From Archangium primigenium (lineage in GTDB: Bacteria; Myxococcota; Myxococcia; Myxococcales; Myxococcaceae): a DNA stretch of 64,000 bases. Location: positions 8,241,224-8,305,223 of the forward strand of contig NZ_JADWYI010000001.1 in assembly GCF_016904885.1 (NCBI RefSeq), read 5' to 3'. Each line of letters opens with the position of its first letter. Position 1 is the stretch's first letter. The notes beneath the pieces are model-generated. The model ran no database searches. It saw nothing but the letters and a program-made list of their open reading frames with translations, and was not told the origin of the DNA. Of the stretch, positions 45,322-53,390 are shown one piece after another. The position numbers and the translations under genes are program-made.

Positions 45322-45807
45322 ATGTCCACGCTCGACGTTCCGTTGACCTTGTTGGATCCCGAGGGCGGTTGGATCAACGCCCCGGTGCACGTGCATGACC
45401 TGCATGGCCGACCCGTGCTCCTGCACTTCTGGAACGAGCGGGACGTGGGCAGCCGGGCCCGACTGCCCCAGTTCAAGGCCTTGATCGAGGAATTCCAGCC
45501 CCGGGGCCTGCAGGTCATCAGCGTGCACGTGCCCCTGCCTGGCGAGGCGCTGGAGCGCGCCATGGACACCAACCGCCTGGAGACGCTGACGAAGCGGCTG
45601 GGCTTCCACCACCCGGTGGCGACGGACGACGGCTCCATGGCCCTGGCCTACGGGGTGGATGGCTCCCCGAGCTACCTCGTCTACGACGCGCGACTCGTCA
45701 TGCGGCTGCGCGTGACGGGCGAGGAGTCGGTGGAGGCGGTGCTGCGGCCGCTGCTGGAGCAGCTCACCCACGCGGAGTCTCTTTCCCAGGACGCCCACGC
45801 GCCCTGA
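45322..45807 (+). CDS. Thioredoxin-like (TlpA/AhpC-TSA type) protein lacking cysteines
   Basis: The product is 161 residues. The TlpA-like order is retained: LHDLHGRPVLLHFWNERDVGSRARLPQFKALIEEFQPRGLQVISVHVPL, then FHHPVATDDGSMALAYGVDGSPSYLVYDARLVMRLRVTG. Where redox-active relatives have WCxxC after FW, this protein has NERDVGS, and no cysteine occurs anywhere. It therefore cannot act as a disulfide reductase; a binding or chaperone role is likelier. It is 15 bp upstream of the SDR gene and surely co-transcribed. Confidence 0.8.
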   Translation: MSTLDVPLTLLDPEGGWINAPVHVHDLHGRPVLLHFWNERDVGSRARLPQFKALIEEFQPRGLQVISVHVPLPGEALERAMDTNRLETLTKRLGFHHPVATDDGSMALAYGVDGSPSYLVYDARLVMRLRVTGEESVEAVLRPLLEQLTHAESLSQDAHAP

Positions 45808-45822
45808 TCCCGAGGAGGACAC

Positions 45823-46863
45823 ATGACTGGACGGAACAAGAAGGACGCAACGGGCTCGCGGTTCACCCTGGGCGCGCTCGCCGCGGCGGGGCTGGGCGCG
45901 GTGATGGGCCTCAAGGCCCTGCGCCGGGAGCCCGTGAGCTTCAAGGGGCGCACGGTGCTCATCTCGGGCGGCTCGCGGGGCCTGGGGCTCGTGATGGCGC
46001 GGCGGTTCGTGGCCGAGGGCGCCCGGGTGGTGCTCTGCGCCCGCGAGGAAGTGGAGCTGGCGCGGGCCCGGGACGAGCTGGAGCGCGCGGGCGGCGAGGT
46101 GCTCGCCCTGCCGTGTGACGTGACGGACCGCGTGCAGGTGGAGGCCCTGGTGGCGCGGGTGCACGAGCGCTTCGGCGTGGTGGACGTGCTGGTGAACAAC
46201 GCCGGCATCATCCAGGTGGGGCCTCTCGAGTCCATGACGGAGGAGGACTTCGAGGAGGCGATGAACGTGCACTTCTGGGGTCCGCTGTACATGACGCTGG
46301 CGGTGCTGCCGGAGATGAAGCGGCGGGGCTGGGGCCGCATCGTGAACGTGTCCTCCATCGGCGGACGCGTGAGCGTGCCGCACCTGGTGCCCTACAGCGC
46401 GAGCAAGTTCGCCCTGGTGGGCCTGTCGGACGGGCTGCGCGCGGAGCTGGCCCAGGACGGCATCCGGGTGACCACGGTGTGCCCCACGCTGATGCGCACG
46501 GGCAGCCCGCCCAACGCCTTCTTCAAGGGGGACCACGAGGCGGAGTACGCGTGGTTCGTGACGGGTGACTCGCTGCCGCTGCTGTCGATCAGCGCCGAGC
46601 GCGCGGCGGGGCAGATCGTCGAGGCGTGCCGCCGGGGTGACGCGGAGGCGCTGGTGGGCGCGACGGCGAAGCTGGCGGCGCTCGCGCGCACCCTGGCCCC
46701 CGAGCTGACGGCGGCGGTGCTGGCGGGCATCAACCGGATGATGCCGCAGGACGGCAGCACGGAGCGCCACCGGGGCCGGGACAGCGAGACGCCCCTGACG
46801 CGCTCGTGGGTGACGCAGCTCACGCGCTGGGCGGCCCTGCGCAACAACGAACTGCTGCACTGA
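45823..46863 (+). CDS. Membrane-associated short-chain dehydrogenase
   Basis: The product is 346 residues; GAGGAGG lies before the ATG. The first 30 residues include a hydrophobic stretch (FTLGALAAAGLGAVMGL) that may anchor it. The SDR core: VLISGGSRGLGLVMARRF, VLVNNAGI, NVSSIGG, YSASK (catalytic Tyr/Lys), VCPTLMRTG. The C-terminal 90 residues (TAKLAALARTLAPELTAAVLAGINRMMP) form the helical extension common in long bacterial SDRs of the DltE/YqjQ-like group. It is the second gene of a two-gene operon with the cysteine-free thioredoxin-fold protein. Confidence 0.87.
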   Translation: MTGRNKKDATGSRFTLGALAAAGLGAVMGLKALRREPVSFKGRTVLISGGSRGLGLVMARRFVAEGARVVLCAREEVELARARDELERAGGEVLALPCDVTDRVQVEALVARVHERFGVVDVLVNNAGIIQVGPLESMTEEDFEEAMNVHFWGPLYMTLAVLPEMKRRGWGRIVNVSSIGGRVSVPHLVPYSASKFALVGLSDGLRAELAQDGIRVTTVCPTLMRTGSPPNAFFKGDHEAEYAWFVTGDSLPLLSISAERAAGQIVEACRRGDAEALVGATAKLAALARTLAPELTAAVLAGINRMMPQDGSTERHRGRDSETPLTRSWVTQLTRWAALRNNELLH

Positions 46864-46889
46864 GGCGCCAAGGAGGCCCCAAAGAAGAA

Positions 46890-46920
46890 GGCTCCCCCCG
46901 GGGATGACCCGGGGGGAGCC
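46890..46920 (-). terminator. Strong intrinsic terminator (minus strand, possibly bidirectional)
   Basis: Thirteen-base perfect arms GGCTCCCCCCGGG and CCCGGGGGGAGCC with a 5-base loop. On the minus strand the stem is followed by TTCTTCTTT (46889-46881), a proper U-rich tract, so it terminates the small gene at 46946-47134. The converging SDR gene ends 26 bp before it. Confidence 0.85.
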
Positions 46921-46945
46921 TGGAGTACGACCGGTGGACGGAGAA

Positions 46946-47134
46946 CTACTTCTTGTCCACGTCGATGTTCGGCACGAAGGGCGGAGGAATCGGCTCCTTG
47001 CCCGCGGCCTGCTTCAAGGTGTCACCGGCATCCTGGTTGAGCTCCGTGCCCTTCTTCTTGTTGAAGTCGTGCTTGGTCTGCTCCCAGTCGCGCTTCAGGG
47101 CTTCCTTCACCTTCCCCGGCTTCTTGTATTCCAT
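46946..47134 (-). CDS. Small hydrophilic protein (62 aa)
   Basis: GGGAGG lies 6 bases before ATG 47134, and a strong terminator follows the stop, so this is a genuine short transcription unit. The product is very charged and helical in its first half (KPGKVKEALKRDWEQTKHDF) with a Pro-rich C-terminus (KEPIPPPFVPNIDVDKK). The DWEQTKHDF/AGDTLKQAAG pattern recalls small stress proteins such as CsbD-like peptides, but this is a loose resemblance. Confidence 0.72.
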   Translation of the reverse strand: MEYKKPGKVKEALKRDWEQTKHDFNKKKGTELNQDAGDTLKQAAGKEPIPPPFVPNIDVDKK

Positions 47135-47231
47135 GCTCGCCTCCCTGTGGTGAGGGGAAGATAGGGAGGGCGGACAGAGGGGCCAGTCCCCCGGCCAGGG
47201 TTGACCGGACAGCGGCCAGGCGGGCGAGCGC

Positions 47232-48344
47232 TCAGCCCTTCACGAGGCCATCGCGCTCGGCGGCGTCCCACCAGCGGCCCTTGTCCTCGGCGGCCCGGGC
47301 GAGCTGCTCGCGCAGGGCGGCGATCATCTTCACGTTGCCGTCCTGCTCGTAGCCCTTGAGGGCCTCCTGGCACCGGGGCACGCGCTGGAGGAAGTCGCGC
47401 AGCACGTCCACGGTGAGCTCGGACGCGTGCATGCCGTAGCCGAGTTTCTCCAGGTAGAGCGCGTTGAGCACCTGCTCGAACTGGCCCTTGAGCGGCAGGG
47501 TGAGCATGGGCTTGCGCAGGTAGACGGCCTCGCTCATGAGGGTGTAGCCCCCGCCGGCCACCACCGCGCGCGCGGTGCGCAGGTCGTCGATGAAGCCCTT
47601 CTCGCTGAAGGGCCGGTAGAGCAGGTTGCCGTCCCGCACGTCCTCGGTGAGGTCGCGGCGCAGGCCGTAGATGTGGCACGTCAGGCCGCTCTGCTTGAGG
47701 ATGTCCGGCAGCGCCGTGTTGGTGGTGGTGGTCTGGTAGACGAGCAGGTGCTCACCGGGCTCGGACTTCGCGGCGAGGATCTCCGGCCGCAGGATGGAGG
47801 GCAGCAGCGACGTGCGCTCCTTGCGCACGGGCGGATAGAAGAACGTGGTGGCCAAGTAGTGGAAGCACCCGGGCAGCTTCGCCTTCACGAGCGCGCGCGT
47901 GCCCTCGAAGTCGTCCTCCCACCCGGCGAGCAGCTCCGGCTCGTGCTTGCACCGGTTGATGATCTGCATGTTGTCCACGCTGATGACGGGCAGGCGGTGG
48001 TTGCGGCCGAACAGGTAGCTGAAGCTCTCGAAGTCGCTCACCACCACGTCCGGCTTGAAGCTCTCCGCCAGCTCGAAGTACTGGCGGATGTTGTGCGGCC
48101 AGCCCTTCACCGCGCCGGAGAGGTTCTGCAGCAGCGTCTGCAGCTTCTTCACCGAGTTGCCCTCGTACGCCAGGGTGAGGCCCCAGATGCCGTGGACGTT
48201 CTCGAAGCGCTTGGACAGGTAGTCCTTGGCGCGCCCGGAGACGACGATCTGCACCTCGTGCTCCCGGGTGAGTTCCTCGAGCAGGACCCGGGAGCGGGTG
48301 GCATGACCCATGCCTTCGCCAACGACACCGTAGAGGATTCGCAT
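47232..48344 (-). CDS. MurG/UGT-like glycosyltransferase
   Basis: The product is 370 residues from ATG 48344. It opens MRILYGVVGEGMGHATRSRVLLEEL, the GEGxGH signature of GT-B enzymes of the MJ1255/MurG-like type. The C-terminal nucleotide-sugar region has VVAGGGYTLMSEAVYLRKPMLTLPLKGQFEQVLNALYLEKLGYG. In between, PVISVDNMQIINRCKH and YQTTTTNTALPDILKQ fit the inter-domain region. It probably transfers a sugar to a lipid or protein acceptor at the inner face of the membrane. It diverges from a small membrane protein gene. Confidence 0.84.
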   Translation of the reverse strand: MRILYGVVGEGMGHATRSRVLLEELTREHEVQIVVSGRAKDYLSKRFENVHGIWGLTLAYEGNSVKKLQTLLQNLSGAVKGWPHNIRQYFELAESFKPDVVVSDFESFSYLFGRNHRLPVISVDNMQIINRCKHEPELLAGWEDDFEGTRALVKAKLPGCFHYLATTFFYPPVRKERTSLLPSILRPEILAAKSEPGEHLLVYQTTTTNTALPDILKQSGLTCHIYGLRRDLTEDVRDGNLLYRPFSEKGFIDDLRTARAVVAGGGYTLMSEAVYLRKPMLTLPLKGQFEQVLNALYLEKLGYGMHASELTVDVLRDFLQRVPRCQEALKGYEQDGNVKMIAALREQLARAAEDKGRWWDAAERDGLVKG

Positions 48345-48402
48345 GGCCCGAGCATACGCGGGATGTGGCGCCCGGAGGCCATGGGCGCTAGCGTCCGCCC
48401 CC

Positions 48403-48705
48403 ATGCAATCAGAGGCGAGCGGCCCCCAGGAGGCGGCGACATCGAAGCGGTTGGTGCGCGCGGGATTGATGGGCTTGAGCGGCGGGCTGCTCCTGGGCGG
48501 CCTCGCCCTGCTGGCGCTCGGGTTCTATACGCGCCTGGTCCCCGTGGACTGCCTGGACCTGTCGGACGTGCAGTGCGGCTTCACCCGCGACGCCTCCGTG
48601 AGCATGGGGCGCTTCCAGACCCTGATGGGCGCTGGCCTGCTCGCGCTGGGCATCGCCGGCATCCTCCTCTTGCGGCAGCCCAAGGCCCCCGCGCCCACTG
48701 CATGA
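48403..48705 (+). CDS. Small membrane protein with two transmembrane helices
   Basis: The product is 100 residues from ATG 48403. Two helices are evident (LMGLSGGLLLGGLALLALGFY and LMGAGLLALGIAGILLL). They are joined by a 35-residue loop with two Cys (VDCLDLSDVQC), which could form a disulfide if the loop is outside. No family recognised. It diverges from the glycosyltransferase gene by 58 bp. Confidence 0.68.
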   Translation: MQSEASGPQEAATSKRLVRAGLMGLSGGLLLGGLALLALGFYTRLVPVDCLDLSDVQCGFTRDASVSMGRFQTLMGAGLLALGIAGILLLRQPKAPAPTA

Positions 48706-48745
48706 TGTTTGGGGCTCAAGCGGCCCCGCTCCGGGTGAAGACATC

Positions 48746-48774
48746 TTGGCGGTGGACGTAGAACCACTAATTAT
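48746..48774 (+). promoter_or_regulatory. Possible sigma-70 promoter for the LysR gene
   Basis: TTGGCG (48746-48751), a 17-base spacer and AATTAT (48769-48774), in a short AT-rich island 45 bp before the LysR start. Confidence 0.42.
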
Positions 48775-48818
48775 GGCTGGCCACGTCATAAGGCTTCGGT
48801 TAGGAGGGGCACCGCCCT

Positions 48819-49718
48819 ATGCAGCTTGAATCCTTGAAGATGTTCTGTGACGTGGTGGAGACGGGCTCCTTCTCGCGAGCCGCGCAGCTCAACCACGTGA
48901 CGCAGTCGGCGGTGAGCCAGCAGATCCGCGCCCTGGAGAACCGGTACGAGCAGAAGCTGTTGTCGCGCAGCGCGCGGCAGGTGACGCCGACGCCCGCCGG
49001 CGAGCGGCTGTTCCGCGGGTGCAAGGAGATCCTCGCCCGCTTCGCCGAGGTGGAGCAGGAGATCCGCGAGCAGTCCACGGAGGTGCAGGGCACCACGACG
49101 GTGTCCACCATCTACTCGGTGGGCCTGCACGAGCTGCGCAACGTGCAGAAGCAGCTGCTCAAGACGCACCCCAAGGTGAACATGCGCCTGAACTACCGGC
49201 GCAACGACCAGGTGTACGACGACGTCATCCTGGGCGCGGCGGAGATTGGCATCGTGGCCTACCCGCAGCCGCGCGCGGGCGTGGACATCCACCCCTTTCG
49301 CGACGACAAGCTCGCGGTGGTGTGCGCGCCCAACCACTCCTTCGCCACCAAGAGCAAGGTGAGCCTCACGGCGCTCTCGGGCGTGCCCTTCATCGCCTTC
49401 GACCGCGAGGCACCCACGCGCAAGGCGCTGGACCGGCTGGTGCGCGAGAAGAACCTGGACCTGAACCCGGTGATGGAGATCGACAACGTCGAGACCATCA
49501 AGCGCGCGGTGGAGATGGGCATCGGCGTGGCCATCCTGCCCATGGCCACGGTGTCGGCCGAGGTGGCGCAGGGCACGCTCGTGTCCAAGCCCTTCGCCGA
49601 GGGCGCGGTGTCGCGGCCCATCGGCCTGCTCATCCGCAAGGGCAAGTACCTGGACCGGGCCTCGGCCGCGGTGCTCGAGGCCTTCAAGCTGGCCGAGGCC
49701 GCGGGCGACGAGTCCTGA
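48819..49718 (+). CDS. LysR-type transcriptional regulator (CysB/Cbl-like)
   Basis: The product is 299 residues, with AGGAGG upstream. The HTH at the N-terminus reads MFCDVVETGSFSRAAQLNHVTQSAVSQQIRALENRYEQKLLSR, the classic LysR recognition pattern. The substrate-binding domain starts at about residue 92 (TTTVSTIYSVGLHELRNVQKQLLKTHPKVNMRL). MEIDNVETIKRAVEMGIGVAILP resembles the CysB/CynR group. No divergent target gene is adjacent: it converges on a hydrolase gene and follows a membrane protein, so its targets are elsewhere or autogenous. Confidence 0.9.
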   Translation: MQLESLKMFCDVVETGSFSRAAQLNHVTQSAVSQQIRALENRYEQKLLSRSARQVTPTPAGERLFRGCKEILARFAEVEQEIREQSTEVQGTTTVSTIYSVGLHELRNVQKQLLKTHPKVNMRLNYRRNDQVYDDVILGAAEIGIVAYPQPRAGVDIHPFRDDKLAVVCAPNHSFATKSKVSLTALSGVPFIAFDREAPTRKALDRLVREKNLDLNPVMEIDNVETIKRAVEMGIGVAILPMATVSAEVAQGTLVSKPFAEGAVSRPIGLLIRKGKYLDRASAAVLEAFKLAEAAGDES

Positions 49719-49730
49719 GTCGGCGCGGCC

Positions 49731-50468
49731 TCACTCCGCCGCGGGCAGCGCCGCGAGCCACGGGGTGAGCAGGCGCGCGCAGTCGTCGGGGTGGGTGAAG
49801 TAGGGCACGTGGCCCGCGCCCCGCAGCAGATGCTGGGGCGTGCCGGGCGGCAGCGAGGCCGCCAGCCGCGCCATGGACGCCGCGGGCACCAGCACGTCAT
49901 GGCTGCCCTGGATGCACACGCACGTCACCGGCAGCGCGTTGAGCGGCGCGGGCGGTGGCTCCCGGGGAATGGCGAAGGCCCGGTGCCAGGTGCTCATCCG
50001 CTCGCGCCGCGTGGTGGGCACCACCTCGGGCACGCGCGACCAGGCCACGGGTCGCCACGAGGCCAGGGCCGCCGTGAGCGGGCCCGGCCGGCCCAGCAGC
50101 GCGAGCGGCCCCATGATGGGCAGCAGATGACCCCGGGGGCCCAGGTGCTCGGGCCGGGTGAAGGAGCCGAGGAAGGCCACGCCCCGCACGGCCCCCGCCA
50201 GGGCCAGGTGGGCGGCCACCATGCCCCCGAAGGAGCTCGCCACCACCGCGTCCACGGCCCCCGCGGCCGCGAGCACCTCCCGCGCGAGCGCCCCCGCGCC
50301 CCGCGCCGCGTGCGGCCCTTCCGGGTACTCGACGAGCACGGGACGCGCCACCCGCGACAGCCGCTCGGCGAGCGCCTCGAAGCCCGAGCCGCGCGCGCCC
50401 AGGCCGGGCAACAGGAGCACCCGGGGGCCCCGCCCCGCCACCGCCTTGAGCTCCACCTCGCGCCGCAT
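49731..50468 (-). CDS. Alpha/beta hydrolase
   Basis: The product is 245 residues. ATG 50468 is preferred to the upstream GTG (50480) because GAGGAG lies directly before it. The fold is recognised from VLLLPGLGARGSGFEALAERL and the elbow VVASSFGGMVAAHLAL (Ser in SSFGG, a variant of GxSxG). Further signals are ALPVTCVCIQGSHDVLVP (Asp) and LLRGAGHVPYFTHPDDCARLL (His). BioH- and MenH-like enzymes share this layout. It lies 31 bp downstream of the DUF2378 gene on the same strand. Confidence 0.83.
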   Translation of the reverse strand: MRREVELKAVAGRGPRVLLLPGLGARGSGFEALAERLSRVARPVLVEYPEGPHAARGAGALAREVLAAAGAVDAVVASSFGGMVAAHLALAGAVRGVAFLGSFTRPEHLGPRGHLLPIMGPLALLGRPGPLTAALASWRPVAWSRVPEVVPTTRRERMSTWHRAFAIPREPPPAPLNALPVTCVCIQGSHDVLVPAASMARLAASLPPGTPQHLLRGAGHVPYFTHPDDCARLLTPWLAALPAAE

Positions 50469-50499
50469 CGGGCTCCTCACGCTCGTCCAGGGCGCGTGC

Positions 50500-51087
50500 C
50501 TACCACGAGACGTCCACCTCGATGAGCAGGGGGGAGACCTGCCGCACCACGGTCGCCACCTGGGCGACCTGGGTGAAGGAGAACACGCCCCGCACCGCGC
50601 CCTCGTAGTACTCCGCCGGCAGCGGGCTGCCCTGGATGGAGATCCGGGCCGCGTGGGTGCCCATCCACGTCACCGTGCAGTCCCCATGCCGCACGGCGGT
50701 GCGGTAGGCCGAGGGAAAGCCGTTGAGCAGCCGCCGGGGCTCGCCCGCGGCCAGCAGCACCAGGACCCGCCCCGTGCCCGACTCCAGGTAGTCCGGGGCG
50801 ATCTCCTGGCCCAGGTGCCGCATCACCTGGGCGAAGTCTCCCCGGGGACCCTTGAGGGCCCAGGCGGCCGTGTAGAGCAGCCGGAGCATGGCCGACACCG
50901 GGTAGCTGAAGAAGAACATGAAGCGGTCTCCCCCCGCCGCCTCCTCGCACTGGCGCGTCACCGCCTCGTCCCCGAGCAGCCGCACCTGGGCGAGGATCCC
51001 GGTAAAAAAGAAGCCCCGGAGCGTGGCCTCGGGGGCGACGAGCGCCATCCGCTCTTCCAGGTCCTGAGGTGAGCCTTTCTCCGTCAT
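50500..51087 (-). CDS. DUF2378 family protein (TIGR02265, Myxococcus paralogous family)
   Basis: The product is 195 residues, starting MTEKGSPQDLEERMALVAPEATLRGFFFTGIL. The sequence VSAMLRLLYTAAWALKGPRGDFAQVMRHLGQEIAPDYLESGTGRVLVLLAAGEPRRLLNGFPSAYRTAVRHGD matches the TIGR02265 family, found in large numbers only in myxobacteria. A closing WMGTHAARISIQGSPLPAEYYEGAV segment is also typical. No enzymatic motif is visible. It diverges from a pseudokinase gene (112 bp between starts). Confidence 0.86.
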   Translation of the reverse strand: MTEKGSPQDLEERMALVAPEATLRGFFFTGILAQVRLLGDEAVTRQCEEAAGGDRFMFFFSYPVSAMLRLLYTAAWALKGPRGDFAQVMRHLGQEIAPDYLESGTGRVLVLLAAGEPRRLLNGFPSAYRTAVRHGDCTVTWMGTHAARISIQGSPLPAEYYEGAVRGVFSFTQVAQVATVVRQVSPLLIEVDVSW

Positions 51088-51199
51088 CGCTCGCTCGGTG
51101 GCCGGGGGGGCAGGTGACCCCGTCAGCTGTTGGAGGCTGGACGGCATTCGACCCAAGGTCCTGCCGTCGGGGGGGTCCATCCAGTCTACACTCCCGACC

Positions 51200-52054
51200 A
51201 TGAACCCACTGAGCCCAGGTGACATCCTCGCAGGCACATGGCGGGTCGTCCGCGCCGCCCTTGGCGATGAACCCGACACGGAGTGTCAGGTGGAACCTAC
51301 CCAGGGAGAAGGTCCGGGCCGCCTGACGCTGTGGCGGACGCTGCGCGCCCCCACGCCCGGCGAGCTGGAGCACTTCTCGCGGACGATGCGCGCGGCGGAG
51401 GCCACCGGCAACGCGGCCTTCCCGCCGGTGAAGGACGTCGGGTACGACCCGGCCCGCGAGGCCCTCTGGGTGGTGCGCCCCTGGTGGAACGGCGAGTCGC
51501 TGCCCTCCATGCTGGGGGGCCTGCACGCGGTGGGGCTGGACATCCCCTACCTCCAGGCGCTCGCGGAGCAGCTCGCCCAGGCGCTCGACACGGCGCATGC
51601 CGCGGGGCTGGTGCACGGGCGGCTGCGCGCCTCGCGGGTGCTGGTGGCCTCGGGTGAGGGCGGCGCGCGGGCATGCGTGCTCGACCTGGGGTGGGAGCAG
51701 TTCCGGCGCGCCCAGGGCCAGGACTGGCTCAAGCCGCCGCAGGTGGGCGAGGAGTACCTGGCCCCCGAGTCGGGCGAGTCGGGGCCCGTGCCCGCGACGG
51801 CGGACCTGTTCGCCTACGGCCGCATCGTGCGGGACATGCTGGCCACGCGGAAGGACGGCGCGTGGACGGGCCGATGGGAGGCGTGGGTGGAGAAGGCCAC
51901 GGCGAGCGAGCCCTCGCGCCGCTTCGCGAGCGCCACCGAGGCGTGGAGCGCCCTCAAGCCCATCCTGCGCACCCTGCCCGACCCCGCCCCGCCCCGCCCG
52001 GAGAACTACGAGCCCGAGCCGCCGGATCCGCTCACCCTGCCCTCGCGCGAGTGA
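51200..52054 (+). CDS. Ser/Thr-kinase-like pseudokinase
   Basis: The product is 284 residues from ATG 51200. The protein-kinase fold is clear: the N-lobe start PGDILAGTWRVVRAAL, VVRPWWNGESLPSML, the helix LAQALDTAHAAGLVHGRLRASRVLV, YLAPESGESGPVPATADLFAYGRIVRDML and a final SEPSRRFASATEAWSAL. The catalytic loop normally reading HRDLKPxN is HGRLRASR (His139 to Arg146), so both the catalytic Asp and the Asn are lost. The ATP-anchoring Lys is not evident. The DFG motif is DLG with Asp162 retained. No C-terminal sensor domain is present. It is likely a signalling scaffold. Confidence 0.83.
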   Translation: MNPLSPGDILAGTWRVVRAALGDEPDTECQVEPTQGEGPGRLTLWRTLRAPTPGELEHFSRTMRAAEATGNAAFPPVKDVGYDPAREALWVVRPWWNGESLPSMLGGLHAVGLDIPYLQALAEQLAQALDTAHAAGLVHGRLRASRVLVASGEGGARACVLDLGWEQFRRAQGQDWLKPPQVGEEYLAPESGESGPVPATADLFAYGRIVRDMLATRKDGAWTGRWEAWVEKATASEPSRRFASATEAWSALKPILRTLPDPAPPRPENYEPEPPDPLTLPSRE

Positions 52055-52062
52055 CGCGCGGC

Positions 52063-53382
52063 TCAGTACAGCTTGCGCAGCCGCGCGGCGAAGAAGCCGT
52101 CCCAGCCCTCCGGGCCCGGCAGCGTGCGCAGGTAGGCCTGCGTGAGCGGCAGCTTCACTCCCTCACGCGGGACCGGCGGCTCCGCCGTCCACTCGGGATG
52201 GCTGCGCAGGAACATCTCCACCTGGTCCTGCCCCTCCTGGGGCTCGTGCGTGCACACCGCGTACACGAGCAGCCCCCCGGGCGGCACCGCCTCCTGGCAG
52301 TTCTCCAGGATGCGCCGCTGCAGCACCGCCAGCCGCGCGAAGTCCTCGGGCTTGCGCCGGTAGCGCAGCTCCGGGTGGCGCCGCAGCGTCCCCAGGCCCG
52401 AGCACGGCGCGTCCACCACGAACGCGTGGAACTCGCCCCACGCCTCCGGCCAGGGCTCGGTCGCGTCGTGCACCTCGGCGCGCAGCTTCCCCATCAGGCC
52501 CAGCCGCCGGGCCTCGGAGAGAATCTTCCGCATCTTGTTCGCGTGCACGTCCGTGGCCACCACCTCGTGCGTCTCCGCCTGGTGGCACGCCTTGCCGCCC
52601 GGCGCCGCGCACGCATCCAGCACCCGCGCCGTCTCGGGGATGGCGCCATAGACGCCCACGAGCTGCGCCGCCTCGTCCTGCACCTGCCACAGGCCCTCGG
52701 CGTAGCCGTACACGTCCTCGACCCGGCCCACCGGCGGCAGCACGATGCCCACCGGCGACACCGCCGTGGGCCGCGCCTCCAGGCCCGCCTCGCGCAGCTG
52801 CTCGAGCAGCGCGTCGCGGGTCACCTTCGCGCTGTTGGCGCGGATGACCACCGAGGGCGTCTGGTTGTTGGCCACCAGCATCGCCTCGGCGCGCTCCCGG
52901 CCGAACTGCCGCAGCCAGCGCTCCACGAGCCAGCGCGGATGGCTCTCGCGCACGGAGAGGAACTCCGCCAGGTCGTCCTCGGGCGGCAGCGGCTGGCCGG
53001 GCAGCGTGGACAGCTTGCGCAGGATGGCGTTGGCGAAGCCCGAGGCACGCGAGAGGCCCACGTCCTTGAGCGCCTGCACCGTCTCGGCCACCGCCGCGCG
53101 CGCCGGCACCCGCGTGTAGAAGAGCTGGTAGGCCCCCACGCGCAGCGCCGCCAGGACCTTGTCCTCGAGCGCCTCCAGCTTGCGGTCGGCGAAGCGGGTG
53201 ATGGCGTAGTCCAGGGCGAGCTCGCGGCGCGTGGTGCCGTAGACGAGCTCGGTGATGAAGGCCGTGTCCCGGGGGTCCGCCGGCGGTGACTCCGACAAGG
53301 TCGTGTCGAGCACCACGTTGAGATAGGCGTCCGTCGCCCGGACCCGGCTGAGGACTTGGATGGTGGTGGCGCGTGCGTTCAT
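52063..53382 (-). CDS. rsmB: 16S rRNA m5C967 methyltransferase RsmB
   Basis: The product is 439 residues from ATG 53382. The N-terminal NusB-like RNA-binding domain (about 1-140) has VLDTTLSESPPADPRDTAFITELVYGTTRREL and ALRVGAYQLFYTRVPARAAVAETVQALK. The methyltransferase domain has VLDACAAPGGKACHQAE (SAM-binding motif I), VDAPCSGLGTLRRHPELRYRR and YAVCTHEPQEG with the second cysteine. Together these are the signature of RsmB/Sun, which methylates C967 of 16S rRNA. It is the last gene of an fmt - dehydroquinase-like - rsmB operon, 8 bp after its neighbour. Confidence 0.92.
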   Translation of the reverse strand: MNARATTIQVLSRVRATDAYLNVVLDTTLSESPPADPRDTAFITELVYGTTRRELALDYAITRFADRKLEALEDKVLAALRVGAYQLFYTRVPARAAVAETVQALKDVGLSRASGFANAILRKLSTLPGQPLPPEDDLAEFLSVRESHPRWLVERWLRQFGRERAEAMLVANNQTPSVVIRANSAKVTRDALLEQLREAGLEARPTAVSPVGIVLPPVGRVEDVYGYAEGLWQVQDEAAQLVGVYGAIPETARVLDACAAPGGKACHQAETHEVVATDVHANKMRKILSEARRLGLMGKLRAEVHDATEPWPEAWGEFHAFVVDAPCSGLGTLRRHPELRYRRKPEDFARLAVLQRRILENCQEAVPPGGLLVYAVCTHEPQEGQDQVEMFLRSHPEWTAEPPVPREGVKLPLTQAYLRTLPGPEGWDGFFAARLRKLY

Positions 53383-53390
53383 GGCGGGCG

